A stretch of DNA of 56,801 nucleotides from Flammula alnicola (taxonomy: Eukaryota; Basidiomycota; Agaricomycetes; Agaricales; Strophariaceae): NCBI GenBank assembly GCA_015499995.1, contig JADNRV010000310.1, positions 1-56,801 of the forward strand, in the 5' to 3' direction. Shown here in pieces: positions 36,749-47,990 of this stretch; within the stretch, counting starts at the first letter, position 1; each line of letters opens with the position of its first letter. A program made the translations under genes and the position numbers. The notes under the pieces are model-generated. The model was not told where the DNA came from, ran no database searches, and worked only from the letters and a program-made list of their open reading frames with translations.

Positions 36749-38761
36749 ATGATGAAAAACTTAACAGAATCGTTGCTTCCGCAACCACCCAGCTTCGTGA
36801 AGAAGAAATCATATGCTGTACACGAGATCCTGGGGAGCGGGACCTTTGGCCAGGTCGTGGTATGTCTGCCGATCATTGTGAAGTGGTATAACGGCCTCTG
36901 ATTTAGTTCTCTCTTTCCTCCATCGTGGAATACGCCTTCATAGAAAGCGACCTGGCACGTACCGATTGATCAGATTGCAACGGCGGAGCGAGGCGCAGCA
37001 GCTGAGCTCGAGCCAAAGTTTACTAACACGAAGCCGAAAGCGAGCTTATCGATAAGCCCTTCGAAGAAGAACGGCTCCAGGCCGTCGTCGCCTGGTCCGG
37101 GAGACAGGTCACCCAGTGGGATTACGAAGGAAGTCGCTTTGAAGATTATCCCGAAGAAAAAGGTCAAGGGGAACGAGGCGAGCGTTTGGTCGGAGATGGA
37201 GGTGCTGAAGGGGCTGGACCATCCGAATATTGTGCGTTTATTTGAGTCATTCTAATTTCAAACATGTGCATGATTCACGATTATCCAGGTTAAATTTTAT
37301 GAATGGTTTGAGACCAGGTCAAAATATTACCTCTCTTTCGAGCTTGCGGTTGGGGGGGAACTGTTTGAGCGAATTCTGCAGAAGGGAAAGTTCACGGAAC
37401 AGGATGCGGTTTCCGTTACTAGGTACGATTGAACGTATCTTTAGCTCGGCGATTTATTAACCTCGTAAAGGTCGACGCTGAACGGCGTTCGCTATCTCCA
37501 CGACCACGATATTGTTCATCGAGATCTCAAGTATTTGCAGTTCTCCCCCTCTTCCACTATTCAAATTGACCTCTCATGTTTTAGACCAGAGAATATCCTA
37601 TACCGAACAAGAGATGACAACAGTGACATCGTAATCGTCGATTTTGGCATGTGAGCATGATGTTCACTTTCATCAGTTGACGATTCCAATCTTCCTTCAG
37701 CGCGAAGCACCTGCATTCTTCAGAAGAACAGCTCCACTCCCTCGCTGGAAGTTTCGGATATGTTGCTCCCGAGGTGCTTTTGAAACAAGGGCACGGAAAG
37801 CCTGTTGACATGTGGGCTATCGGGTGCGTAGTTCCAAAGGACTTATCGCGGTGTACTCGTTAACGGAGTAATAGGATCATCACCTACGTACTTCTCTGCG
37901 GATATTCGCCATTCCGATCGGAGGACACCAAAGTTCTCATCAAGGAAACCACTGCTGCTAAAATTGAGTTCCACGACCGATACTGGAAGAATGTTTCCAT
38001 CGAAGGTTGGTTAACCTATATTTATCACGATATTTCTTCACTTCTGACATATTCTAGCTAAAAGTTTCATACGGTCTCTCTTGAACCCAAATGCATCGCA
38101 GCGACCCACCGCCGCAGAGGCTCTAGCTGACCCTGTGCGCGTCCAATTTCATCACTCCGTGAAATATTACTTAACATGCTCGTAGTGGCTGACAACACAC
38201 AAAGCTTCAGTGGAGCACGACCTCTCCACTGGCTTGCGTGACCATTTCGATCCTAGAGCACGCTGGAGAGCCGCCATCACATCGGCGCGTGCCATACACC
38301 GCCTGAACAGCCTAGGAGCCCGAAGTTCCAAGTCCTCAAATTCTGGTGGCTGGGGCAACGACGAGTCTTCAGACGAGGAGATCATACCGCCTGTGCCGAC
38401 GCAACCACCCGGACCGCACGATCCAGGTTCAAACGAGTTCGTCAACGTCGTTACGCCTGAGGAGCATGAGACCCAAGCACCCCCTGCGAAGCTTCCGGAA
38501 CCCTCAGTAGAACACGAAGTACAACGGAAAGATTACCAAGAGGCAAAGGCAGCTTCAGTGTCTAGTAAGGGAGATACGGGTATTTTCACCGAGGACGCGC
38601 CTCTCCACGCTGAGCCGGAGTCGACGGTAGAGGAGGGGTCTACGCAGAACGCAGACGACGAGCTCCGTATGCCTGGGTCGTTTGATTGGACGCCGGGCGG
38701 ACCGCAAGTGCCTGAACGGGGAAACTCGTGGATTGACATGCTGAAACAGATGCATTTATAG
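36749..38761 (+). CDS. Calcium/calmodulin-dependent (CAMK-type) protein kinase
   Basis: Nine exons: 36749-36859, 36944-37231, 37289-37422, 37471-37530, 37585-37650, 37701-37823, 37875-38005, 38058-38134, 38186-38761, giving 521 residues. Kinase hallmarks in order: glycine loop [14 protein letters not shown] lysine in VALKII, catalytic HRDLKPEN, DFGIAKH, a [10 protein letters not shown] activation end, and PVDMWAIG. After the catalytic domain, a basic amphipathic segment ([20 protein letters not shown]) resembles the autoinhibitory/calmodulin-binding helix of CaMKI, so activation by Ca2+/calmodulin is likely. The tail is acidic and Pro-rich. About 65 residues rich in Ser/Pro/Lys are inserted between the glycine loop and the ATP lysine. 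Two adjacent ATGs occur at the start; the first is used. Confidence 0.92.
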
Positions 38762-39349
38762 TGAGGAACTCTCTATCTTGACAACCTTGCTTCCAACTCG
38801 CCCTTGGTTCCTCTCCCAGTTATTTTTTTATTCTTTAGTCTATTCATTGCTTTCGTCACGGCCGTTGCTGGGTTGTATGAGTGGGTAGGTACATGACACC
38901 AGATGGAGATCTTACTTCCGTTGATTTTTGGTTTGCAATACTCAAACGCTTCCCCTTTCCCACGCACATATTTTTTCGGTTATCTCATGTCCACGACATT
39001 GTATTCTGTATATTTCCTTCCTTGCTTCTTTTACTCGATCTTTTTGGCGCCTTTGCGCTACGCTCCGGATCCGAGGTCCATCGGACGCCCGTCGGCGCGA
39101 TACACGCGATTTTCAGATCAAGTTACGAGTCTAACGTATTCCATCACGACATCTTTGACAATTTCTTGGATGACGCCTTACTTTCTCGTCCCTCGCTTTC
39201 AGACTTCGCTGTGGCCAGATCACCGTGCCAGACTCTTATATCTTCGATTACGGTCCTTTTATCGCGTTATATGGGACTATTTAAACTTGGTTGCCCAAAC
39301 GACACCTCAATCGAAAGCCCTTTCAGCGACCTTTGAAGCTTGAAGCTTA
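38762..39349. other. Intergenic stretch upstream of the monooxygenase
   Basis: Pyrimidine-rich DNA that is open in several forward frames at once. I interpret it as the 3' flank of the kinase gene plus the promoter and leader of the gene at 39350, not as coding. Confidence 0.5.
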
Positions 39350-40911
39350 ATGTCGCCTTCCAGCTCGACTTTACCTATTCCCAAACGAATCCTCGTCATA
39401 GGAGGTGGTCCTACTGGTCTCGTCGCTCTTCGAAATCTCATTGAACGAGGCCATTTCGAACATGTCGAACTCTACGAAAGACGAGACGATGTGGGAGGTG
39501 TATGGTGTGTATTGAGTGGTTTAAATCGTTTCTTCTCACGTTCGTTTAACATGGCCTTCATAACCTTGCAGGTATTTTGAGGAAAACGACGGTTCCGAAA
39601 TCATAGACCAGGCGGAGCCTCGATGGCCATCCCCCCGCTTATAAAGGTTTGGTAGGAAACGTTCTTCCCGAATTCCTCACATTTTCTGGATTTCCTTTTC
39701 CCGAACCACCATCGACTCCGAAACAGCCATTTCCAACGCTGGCAGAAACTCACGATTATCTACGAGCGTTTGCGGAGCCCTACGTCAAATCGGGTGCCAT
39801 AAAATTGAGTAGGGAAGTCGTGCGTGTCGCGGAATTAAAGGATGGTAAGGGATGGAGTGTGGTTTCGAGGGATTGGGGTGGTGAGGTCGCAGGAAAGGGA
39901 AAGGAGGTGGAGGAGCTATGGGATGCAGTTGTGGTTGCTGTTGGATGGTACGATCACGCCGCTTGGCCCGAGACAGAGGGTTTAGAAGAGTTGAAGCGTC
40001 GAGGACTGGCGAAGCATGCAAAGTGGTGGCGCGGTCCACAGCCATATGCAGGAAAGGTGAGTTTTCGGCTTTATGCACCTCACTCTAGACTCATACGAAC
40101 CAACATCCAGAAAGCTCTCGTCGTGGGGAACGCGAATTCTTCCAACGACATTGCTACACAGCTCGTTTCGGTCACCGACGGTCTGGTGTATCAAAGCATT
40201 CGCCGTCCCGCCTTCCACCTATACCCAAGTCTCCCCAACGAGCGCATTCACAAAGTCGCCCCGGTCTCCAAATATATCCCGAAATCCACGGAGACAGGCG
40301 ACAAATTTGACGCGCTGCTCACTGACGGCACGCTCTTGACCGACCTTGATATCGTCCAGGTGGGGACGGGATATCGCCCTTTCCCCGACTTTTTACGCGT
40401 TTTCGGACACTCTCCTGCAGACGAAGGCGAGCTTGTGCCAATCGTCTATGAGAACACGTTCCCGCAGCGCATACCTTCGCTGCATCGGCTGATCCTATAT
40501 GCGTACAACCCCACGCTGGGCTTCATGGGTGCGCCGATGACGTACACTCCCTTTACCATTGCGGACGTCGTGAGTACATGGCTCGCCTTGGCCTGGCTCG
40601 GGGAGGCTTCGTATCCTGACACGCCCGAGGGGAGACTCGTGTTCGAGAAAGAGAGACTAGAAGCGATCGCGAAATGGCGCAGCGAGATGGATAACCCGTC
40701 TTCGCTGATGGTGTTTAGCGTGCTGGGGCCTAGCGAGCAGGAGTACGCGGCCAGTTTGAAGGCAGATATCGTGCAAGCGAGACCCGAGCTAGAGGGTGTG
40801 TTGCCCGTGTGGAGTGATGAGAGGACGGCTCTGAGGGATGCTATGTACCAAAAGAAGTTCGAGGCGCTCAAGTATACCAAGGCTCAAGCTGGAAAGGTGG
40901 CGTCTTCATAG
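39350..40911 (+). CDS. Flavin-containing monooxygenase (frame break in exon 2)
   Basis: Exons 39350-39504, 39572-40056 and 40111-40911, about 479 residues. FAD site near the N-terminus: RILVIGGGPTGLVALRNL, then ELYERRDDVGGVW. The NADPH-site-like segment is KALVVGNANSSNDIATQL. Further family features are VQVGTGYRP and the C-terminal NPTLGFMGAPMTYTPF. Expected chemistry: NADPH- and O2-dependent oxygenation of a nitrogen, sulfur or other nucleophilic centre in the cytosol or at membranes. Exon 2 is out of frame at the six-C run 39631-39636: with five C the reading is RWPSPAYKGLVGNVLPEF and continues cleanly, while with six it meets TAA. The rest of the gene is well preserved, so a consensus error is more likely than a pseudogene. 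The intron 40057-40110 has no frame effect. Confidence 0.87.
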
Positions 40912-41170
40912 CATCTGAATGCTTTCACCATTGGGAAATTAGAGTAAAGCCGGATATATATTTGGGACAATGACTGCTGATATGTTTATCTAGATGCTAG
41001 ACAATATATACATTATAAAGAAGTGCAATTCGGATCAAGATGGGTGGTTGTACGAGTCATGCAATGCTAAGGAACTAGAAAGGAACGAAGGAAACCTGTC
41101 TATAATCTACAGAGGTCGATGCGACATGAAGCGGCAGAGAAACGTGAAAAAAGACATGAAGGAGGAGTAT

Positions 41171-41977
41171 TCACAAATACTCGATGCCAGGGAATCGTTT
41201 GACGAGAATGTGTAACTTTGACGGGTCGGTCTTCGCAACGTTCAGGTCCAAAAGGCGTAGAGCATAGAAAGAATGTGCAGAGGAAATATCATGCTCGGAG
41301 ATCATGTCGACGAAGTTGTTCCCGCCAATGTCACCCCTGGGCTTAATCGTCAAGTATTTCAGATGTTCCATTTTGCCCAGGAAGGTGAGAAGGTCCGGCG
41401 TGAGGAGGTCTGCTGGGAGGGTAATCTTCTGAAGCTGTTGGAGCTCGTGTAACCCAAGCGCCAAAGCCAATCCTAGCTGCTCCAGCGCAGGCTTGTTATC
41501 ACGCACGGTGAATGTCGACGGTGAGGCAAGCTCCAGTTGAACTAATTTCGGGTGGTCCTTAAGAGCCATGAGAATCGAGACATCGGTTCTGAAGTCGACA
41601 GGTAGGACGATGGAATGGAGCGTGTCGAAAGACTTGAGCATGGCTGCAGTGGAGCTTGCGATGCTATCCAAGCCGTCCTGGTGAAAGCTTTCAATGTCGT
41701 GTGGGGAAAGGACAACCAGCCTACGGAGGTCTGGAAGGGATAAAATCTTCGTACGAGTCGCCATACCTAAGTCATGGAAAGGAAGAGTAACAGAAGAGAA
41801 AGAAGGGTGGCGGTAGCCATCTTGGTCTTTCTGGGTGATGACGGCTCGAAATTCGAGGACGCTGCGCTGAAAATCCTGGATCTTGTATTTTCGAGGAGAG
41901 GTGTCATAGTAACCCTCTTCTTGTTCTCGTTGGGTCTCATCCCATAGCCAGTTCTTGTCGTCAAAGTCCAGTGGCAC
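41171..41977 (-). CDS. Leucine-rich F-box/LRR-like protein, 5' end uncertain
   Basis: An open frame of about 268 codons with leucine-rich segments (LPDLRRLVVLSPHD, TLHSIVLPVDF, HPKLVQLELASPS, ELQQLQKITLPADL, HLKYLTIKPRG, ALRLLDLNVA) ending VKRFPGIEYL. Layout and C-terminus parallel the gene at 8765-9784. The frame has no good ATG: it begins inside a longer open stretch, and coding-like sequence continues upstream (to about 42080, SNLNIFDALTIVCEMARTL) in another frame. A missing 5' exon, a frame error near 42010, or a 5'-damaged pseudogene are all possible. Function unknown. Confidence 0.5.
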   Translation of the reverse strand: MPLDFDDKNWLWDETQREQEEGYYDTSPRKYKIQDFQRSVLEFRAVITQKDQDGYRHPSFSSVTLPFHDLGMATRTKILSLPDLRRLVVLSPHDIESFHQDGLDSIASSTAAMLKSFDTLHSIVLPVDFRTDVSILMALKDHPKLVQLELASPSTFTVRDNKPALEQLGLALALGLHELQQLQKITLPADLLTPDLLTFLGKMEHLKYLTIKPRGDIGGNNFVDMISEHDISSAHSFYALRLLDLNVAKTDPSKLHILVKRFPGIEYL

Positions 41978-42328
41978 CTCTTCTGGAACAAGGGCGCGAA
42001 AGACTATGTCCGTGAGAAAGTGTCAAGGTACGAGCCATTTCACAAACGATTGTAAGGGCGTCAAAAATGTTGAGGTTAGAGGGAGGCTTGCTTTCTTGGT
42101 ACGCTGGACGTCGATGCTTTAAAGAACGAGCTGTTCTAGCTTTCCCCCGCCCTGACTCAGATAAATGCATCGGTTTCGCCAGGGCAAAGCGCACCAATTG
42201 ACATTTAAGGTAAGGAGTCGGCAAAGCGGGACTTCGGGACCTTCATTGGGGCAGATTACGCGTCGCGCCCTCGGGTCGGGATTGGCCAACGTGGAACAGT
42301 GCATCGTGCCGAGTGCCCATCAGCACTT

Positions 42329-42637
42329 GGATGTGATTATAGCGAGAGAAAAACTTTTTGACAAAAATAAAGCGTGCCCACATCACATAATAAAACTATA
42401 TCCGCTCTAGAGAATGGAGACCTATACACAGGCTTAAGAGGACGTGTCAGAAGAGGCAGGATGGCCCTCCTTGGGGTAGGGTAGGATGTAATTATAGCGA
42501 GGGAAAAACATTTCAAAAAAAGTAAAGCGTGCCCACATCACATAATAAAATCATATCCGCTCTAGAGAATGGAGACCCATACACAGGCTTAAGAGGACGT
42601 GCCAGAAGCGGCAGGATGGCCCTCCTCGGGGTAGGAA
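42329..42637. repeat. Tandem duplication, two copies of about 155 bp
   Basis: Copy 1 begins at 42329 (GGATGTGATTATAGCGAG) and copy 2 at 42484 (GGATGTAATTATAGCGAG). Both continue through GCGTGCCCACATCACATAAT, CGCTCTAGAGAATGGAGACC and AGGATGGCCCTCCT with scattered substitutions and small indels. It lies in non-coding DNA between the LRR-like gene and the P450 relic. Confidence 0.85.
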
Positions 42638-43214
42638 TGTTAGGTAAATCGAATCGTAATGGCATGATACAGTTGTCGTAAAGTTTGGTCCTAGAATGAT
42701 GCCTTGAATTAGCAGAAGGAAAAGGACCCAGTAGCCGAAAGCCTTTTGCGCGGTAGAGAGCCAAGTTAAGCAATATTCAGGGTGACTTCCGAGACAACCA
42801 AGAAACAATCATTTTGAATCCTGTCAAGCCAGGAGTATAAAGCCGGAAAACCACAAGAGAAGCTAAGATAATAATGAGGAGTCTAGTAGTACGGCCTGAG
42901 ATGGAACATTGGCAGAGAGGTGTGTGTACATGATGGTCGTCACTGTCAGAACAACACATTCCCAGTTTGCCATTCAAAACATATAAGAGCAAAGAACGCG
43001 AGAGCACGTGTTCGTGCCTTTTTACATCGCGCACCGCGCGTCGCACTAGTACTAGTAGTAGACTGCCATCTGGAGTAACTGCCTTCACGCTTCATGCTTC
43101 AAAGCTTCAAGCTTCAGGCTTCAATATTTCAACACAGCGATCCTCCAACTTGTCATATTAGTTGCCCTTAAAAGTGCGCTTGATTCAAGCTTCCAGGATC
43201 AACATCATCCCAGT
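42638..43214. other. Intergenic stretch, no supported gene
   Basis: Overlapping short frames on the minus strand only. A run of short direct words (CTTCAAGCTTCAGGCTTCAA-like) occurs near 43090-43125. Confidence 0.45.
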
Positions 43215-43440
43215 TTGATGTGGTTTGACGAGAAGAGCCTTGGTATACTTCTACTCATAATGTACTACAGCGTCTCATCCAGTCTCAAGAAGAGACTACC
43301 CCCTGGAGAAAGGCGCCTCCCATTCATCGGCAATACCTACCGAATGGCGTCTGATCGCCGTTGGTTGGTCCTAATTATCCAAGAAGCAGGAGGAAAAATG
43401 TCAGAAGATATGAGCATAGGGTCATTTGGCCAGCGACGAA
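43215..43440 (+). pseudogene. Cytochrome P450 N-terminal relic
   Basis: About 75 codons resemble the start of a fungal microsomal P450: a hydrophobic anchor (LGILLLIMYYSV), then KKRLPPGERRLPFIGNTYRM and SDRRWLVL, the proline-rich hinge and first conserved segment. No I-helix, ExxR or heme-Cys region follows; within 300 bp the DNA becomes the 3' end of the cytosine deaminase gene on the other strand. It is therefore a truncated fragment. Full P450s are about 500 residues. Confidence 0.7.
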
Positions 43441-43587
43441 ATTTGGATGGGGTCAGTCCTCTTATTCGATCTGACAACCATGAACTTCAAATTCATACCG
43501 TAGTTGATACAGTACACCAACTTGAGTCACTGTATTGAAAGATTGTCGCTCTTTATAAGTCGAAGATTACTGAATTATGTGGAGGAG

Positions 43588-44266
43588 TTACTCGTTCTGC
43601 ACTTCTCCGATGTCCTCATTACATTCCTGATCCACAAGGAATGGCGATCAGATAATATATTTCACGAAACTGAGGGAAAAATCTTACCTTTGGCTTCTCA
43701 ATAATGAATCGCCGCATCAGATCCCTACACTCATCGTTTTTAACGACTACGACTTCAGTTCCTCGACTTCGAAGGAGGGATTCGTCGCCCATGAAAGTTT
43801 CGTTTTCGCCAATCACGACGCGCGGAATCTTGTATAAGAGAATCGCACCCGAACACATGCTGCACGGACTATAGCCGGGGCTGATAAGGAACGAAATTCC
43901 ACAACGATAACGCGAAATATACCTGAGAGTCGTGTACTTCGATGAAAGAGAAACAAATCCGATCAGTCGCGTCCGACGCGAGGTGATCAACTAACTACTC
44001 ACGATAGTTGCCTTCCGATATACGTCTGCTTTCAACCGACCCGCGTTCTCCAAGGCGGAAATCTCCCCATGCAGTGTCGGAGACGATTTCTGTATCCTCT
44101 CATTATGGCCCAAGCCAAGGATCTTGTATCCTTTCGGCGCAGAGTCCTCCGCCACGAGCAATACGGATCCAATTGGAATGCCACCCTGGTCATAACTCTT
44201 CTGGGCTTCTTCTAGGGCCAGCTGCAGCCCGTAACGGTCAATAACGTTCCAGTCAGTTGAAGACAT
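43588..44266 (-). CDS. FCY1: Cytosine deaminase (Fcy1-type)
   Basis: Four exons on the minus strand, listed 5' to 3': 44003-44266, 43923-43936, 43688-43868, 43588-43626, giving 165 residues. The zinc-dependent cytidine-deaminase fold is clear: LHGEISALENAGRL supplies the His ligand and catalytic Glu, and SPCSMCSGAILLY supplies the two Cys ligands. These are followed by IPRVVIGEN, the EVVVV strand and a C-terminal NEDIGE. Expected reaction: cytosine to uracil plus ammonia, in the pyrimidine salvage pathway, as a cytosolic dimer. Exon 2 is only 14 nt (YTTLS, split) and is required to keep frame into the PCSMC motif. The length fits the family. Confidence 0.93.
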
Positions 44267-45275
44267 AGTAGCAAGAGGTCGTGAGGTGAAAATAAAGAAT
44301 CACCAGCTGATGGCGAGATGCTAAATATAAGAATTGTTGGTGGGCATAAATTTAAATCGACCTTTTGCGTGGTGCCAGCTGGACGCAATTTGAACTGAGA
44401 GACATCGTACAAGGGATGTAAATGATCAGAAAACACCAAGGACCGCTGCAGCGCAAAATTCGACAGAGATCGCCATCTTGAGGGCTTTTATGCGGACTAT
44501 TAGAGACGAGACTGTTTACTTATGCTGGAATTGGAGGGTTAGGCCGGTTAGGCGGTCCGTGCACGTGGGAATCATCCTAAGGTTGGCCTAAGTTCATCCG
44601 AGTCTGTCTTCCATCATGTTCCATGTCTCTTTTTGAAGTTCAAGTTGCTCGACGTCGACGTCCGTGTTCTTGGCCGTGTATCTGTTCTCTGAAAAGTCAC
44701 TAAAATGGTATGATGATTCTTAAGAAGGCGGTCGCGACTCGGACTTGAAAGTTGACCTCGGGTATGTCTGCCTGACGTTAATCGGCGTCGCTCAGGCTGA
44801 TTTCGAAAAACGCAATTCACCAGTGTTTCTAGGGATATACCAAGACATCTTTACCGTTGTTGTAAGTACTTGACTAAGACCCGCATGATGGCTGTTTGTT
44901 CCGATTTCACAGGCTGTCCAATTTTCCGAACTCCCCAGTAACCGGCAACTACAGTTATGATATGAGGTTACGTCTCCAATTCAGATGATGGCGCTCCCGC
45001 ATGTCTCTCATCAAATACATACCTTCGTACGCGTATCAAGATGTTGGGCTCGTAGCAACGCGGCGGCGGGGACTGGGACATATTTATTTAAAAGCCTGAT
45101 GGCGAGGATTAGAAGTCTCTTCTTTCCGATCTCTCGTCTCTTCTGGTTTCTGTCTCTTCGTTTTTTTTCGTGTTCGTTCTTTTCAATTCATTCCGTCTTC
45201 CTGGCCCGGGCTGGTCTACCCACTTTCGTTTTTATAAAACCTCATAAACCTTGATTTTTTGCCGCCGTCACGGTG
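44267..45275. other. Intergenic region between divergent genes
   Basis: Upstream DNA shared by FCY1 (minus) and the secreted-protein gene (plus). A TATA-like TATTTATTTAAAAG lies at 45081-45094. The open frame 44985-45254 is T-rich and is taken as leader, not protein. Confidence 0.5.
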
Positions 45276-47789
45276 ATGTGGTCGTCTCTTCTCTTGACCC
45301 CAGTGCTCTTCGCATCCGTTTTAGCCGCCAACGATTGGTCCAAACCCTGCTTCTCAGGAGTTTGTCAATACGGTACGCCTTTTGGCATTCCAATCAAGAC
45401 CGCCTGAACTCGAGTATCTGAAATAGATTTACCTACCACAAATGGATCTGCTTCCGGAACTGTGAAGATAGTACGCGACCATCATCTTGCTTCAATCTTG
45501 GAGACGATTAAAAATTAACGCACTTATACTCATGTTCAGTGGGGTTCCAATGCCGCTATTTCCGACATTACACCTGCAGCTGGATGGGAAATTATTGACT
45601 GCTCGCCCGACGCTCTTGAACAAAACATCCGCCTCGTTTGCAAAGCCGGCGGCTCCTCCGATTGCGCGCATCTGCATAGCAATAGCAAGAATGGCGCTGT
45701 AGGGAAACTTGTCCGTCTGCCTGAAAACGTGAGTTTTCATCACTTTTCATACTTTACCGAGACGCTTACGTCTCCATGTGCAGTGTGGCAAGAGCGCCTT
45801 CGCGGTTGTTACCAGGGCTTATTTACCTCAAGATCAGTCTATTCCCTCGAATGTGTCGTCCGCGCTAGCCCGTCGAGCAGGATCGAACACGACTGTTCAG
45901 GGTCTCCAACTTTCCACGAAATTCTCTTCCGTGGACACTTCGTCAGTCTCCTGAACGGGTTATGAGTACCTCAACACGTATGCTTACCAGCGATATATAG
46001 CTCTACTGGACCTATCAACTTTGCCATCCGAGCTGCTAACGTACCTGGCGCGAACGGAGATCTTGTCACGTCATCTCAACAACAGCGACGCAGTAACAGC
46101 CGTGTCTTCCATCGTGGGGTATTCGACTTCGTGACCAATGCTCTAAATGGTACGTTTGCCTATGCTTCGGCGTATGAAGCTTCACATTATACTGATCACT
46201 TTGTTTCATTCGTAGATATCTCCTCTCTTAACGACTTCAACGTGAACAACAGCCAAGCTCTACCACCCCTGGATGTCAACAAGACCTTCACCCTCGTCGA
46301 CCAGAGCGTTTCGTGCCCACCAGTAGATGTCAGCGTGAAGATTGACGTGGACACCAAGGTTCATGCCGTAGTTACTCTTGGACTAGCAGCGAGCGGAACG
46401 ATCGTGCCTCCTAAAGTGTCGGATTTCGCTATCATCGCTAGTTAGCGTTCTTCTCGCATCATACGGACTACAGGATGAGATACTTATCTGACCGATGAAC
46501 AGACCTGAATGCCGAGATCGACGGAACTGTCGATATAGCAGCTGACGCCGCTGGCACCCTCGATTCGGGAAAAATCCCGCTCTTCCAAGTCGGCATTCCC
46601 GGACTCGACTTCCCTGGGTATGCATGCCGCCTTCTGTCTGCGAAAATTTGCTGCTTAACTGACGATACACACTTAGTATCTTGACTATTGGCCCCTCGTT
46701 CCAGATCAATGCTCAAGCCACGGCGACCTTGGACGTCAACGTCGGGCTAACCGTGGGCATCAACTACAAGATAGACGGGGCTGAACTCGTATTCCCGCCG
46801 AACAGCAACAAAAGTTCCGGAGGAGGATTCAACATTGGCGACACTCGTACGTCCCTCCTTCCTTGATGCCTGAATTTCTCTGACTAATATGCTCCTCTTG
46901 GTTCATGATCAGCTTTGAAACTCTCGGCTAGGCCCAGCGTAACAGCAACGGGAACCGTCGCGGCGCATCTCATTCCTTCCCTCAACCTCGGGATTTCCGC
47001 TCTGGGAGGTATTGTCGATGCCTCCGTGTTCGTCGAGCTCGATGCGAGTGCGTCGATGACGCTCACCGCTCAAGGCCAAGTAAATACCAGCGCAACAATT
47101 GCCAATGTCACGTCAGCCGCGTCACGGAAGGGAAGGGCTGTTCGTGACAGTCCTGAATCACTCGGCGTGATGAGGAGAGGACAACATCTGCCGGGACGTC
47201 ATTTCTGGAACCCGCCCCCGCTGGCTATTCGCACATCTCAGTCTGACGATTCAGCTGACAATAGTACTGCTGCCACCGCGTCTACCAACAGCACTGGCAC
47301 TGCTGTCACGACTGTCATCCCCGATTCCGCGTCAAATGTGGATACAAGTGCGACCTCGACGGCTAGCACCACAAAGACTCTTGCTGTCTCTACCAACACC
47401 ACTGCCTCTTTCGGAGGCTGCTTCGAGATTGATGCAGGGTTGGACGTGAATGCAGGTGCGGACGGTAACTTCTTTGGGTTGTTTGATGCAAGCACGAAGG
47501 TTGCGCTTTTCAGCCAGAAATTCGAGCTATTTAAGGTTAGTTCAACCACTGTATGCATTCTTTCTGTACTGACCACTGCTTTTAGAAGTGCTTCGGTTCA
47601 ATTGCTGCCAGGCGATCCTTGCCGGAGATAGCACCACGAAGGCCTCTCCCTCTCTCCCTTAATTCACGCTCGTTGTTGAGGGTGATACCCCAGAAGCGCG
47701 CATTTGAGCTCACATGCCCAGTGGCTAATGCAAATTCAAATGCAGGGCAACAAGGTATTGCCAATGAAACCATTCCTGCCTCTTCGTGA
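45276..47789 (+). CDS. Large secreted protein with beta-rich repeats (DUF7223-like)
   Basis: Ten exons: 45276-45372, 45427-45470, 45540-45728, 45784-45941, 46001-46149, 46216-46440, 46503-46617, 46677-46846, 46913-47535, 47586-47789. All phases agree, giving 657 residues. The signal peptide is MWSSLLLTPVLFASVLA, followed by NDWSKPCFSGVCQYDLP and GWEIIDC. The middle holds alternating Val/Ala/Asp strands (KVHAVVTLGLAASGTIVPP, GIPGLDFPGILTIGPSFQI, ATLDVNVGLTVGINYKI). Then comes a Ser/Thr-rich, probably O-glycosylated linker, and a conserved Cys pair (GGCFEID and ELFKKCFG). Such proteins are common in agarics and resemble the DUF7223 family, though I assign this from memory. Probably extracellular or wall-associated; role unknown. 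No frame problems were found. Confidence 0.87.
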
Positions 47790-47990
47790 GTTTTAGTTTT
47801 TTGTGGATCATTCACGCAATATCTGAGGCCCAAATATTTATAAAGCATCCAACAGGTGTGAATTTTCTGACTCTGAAAAATCACAATTTGGTCGGGGGAT
47901 GTTAGATACTTTATTATTCATCAAGGGACAATATACAAAGATGATTGCGGTATCTAATTTTACAAGTTAGATTTCAAGGACTGGTACAAT

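Noticed and set aside
38903..39343. Overlapping 145-150 codon frames in two forward frames
   Set aside because: The DNA is pyrimidine-rich and open in several frames at once. No splice logic or family; it is better read as promoter and leader of the monooxygenase gene.
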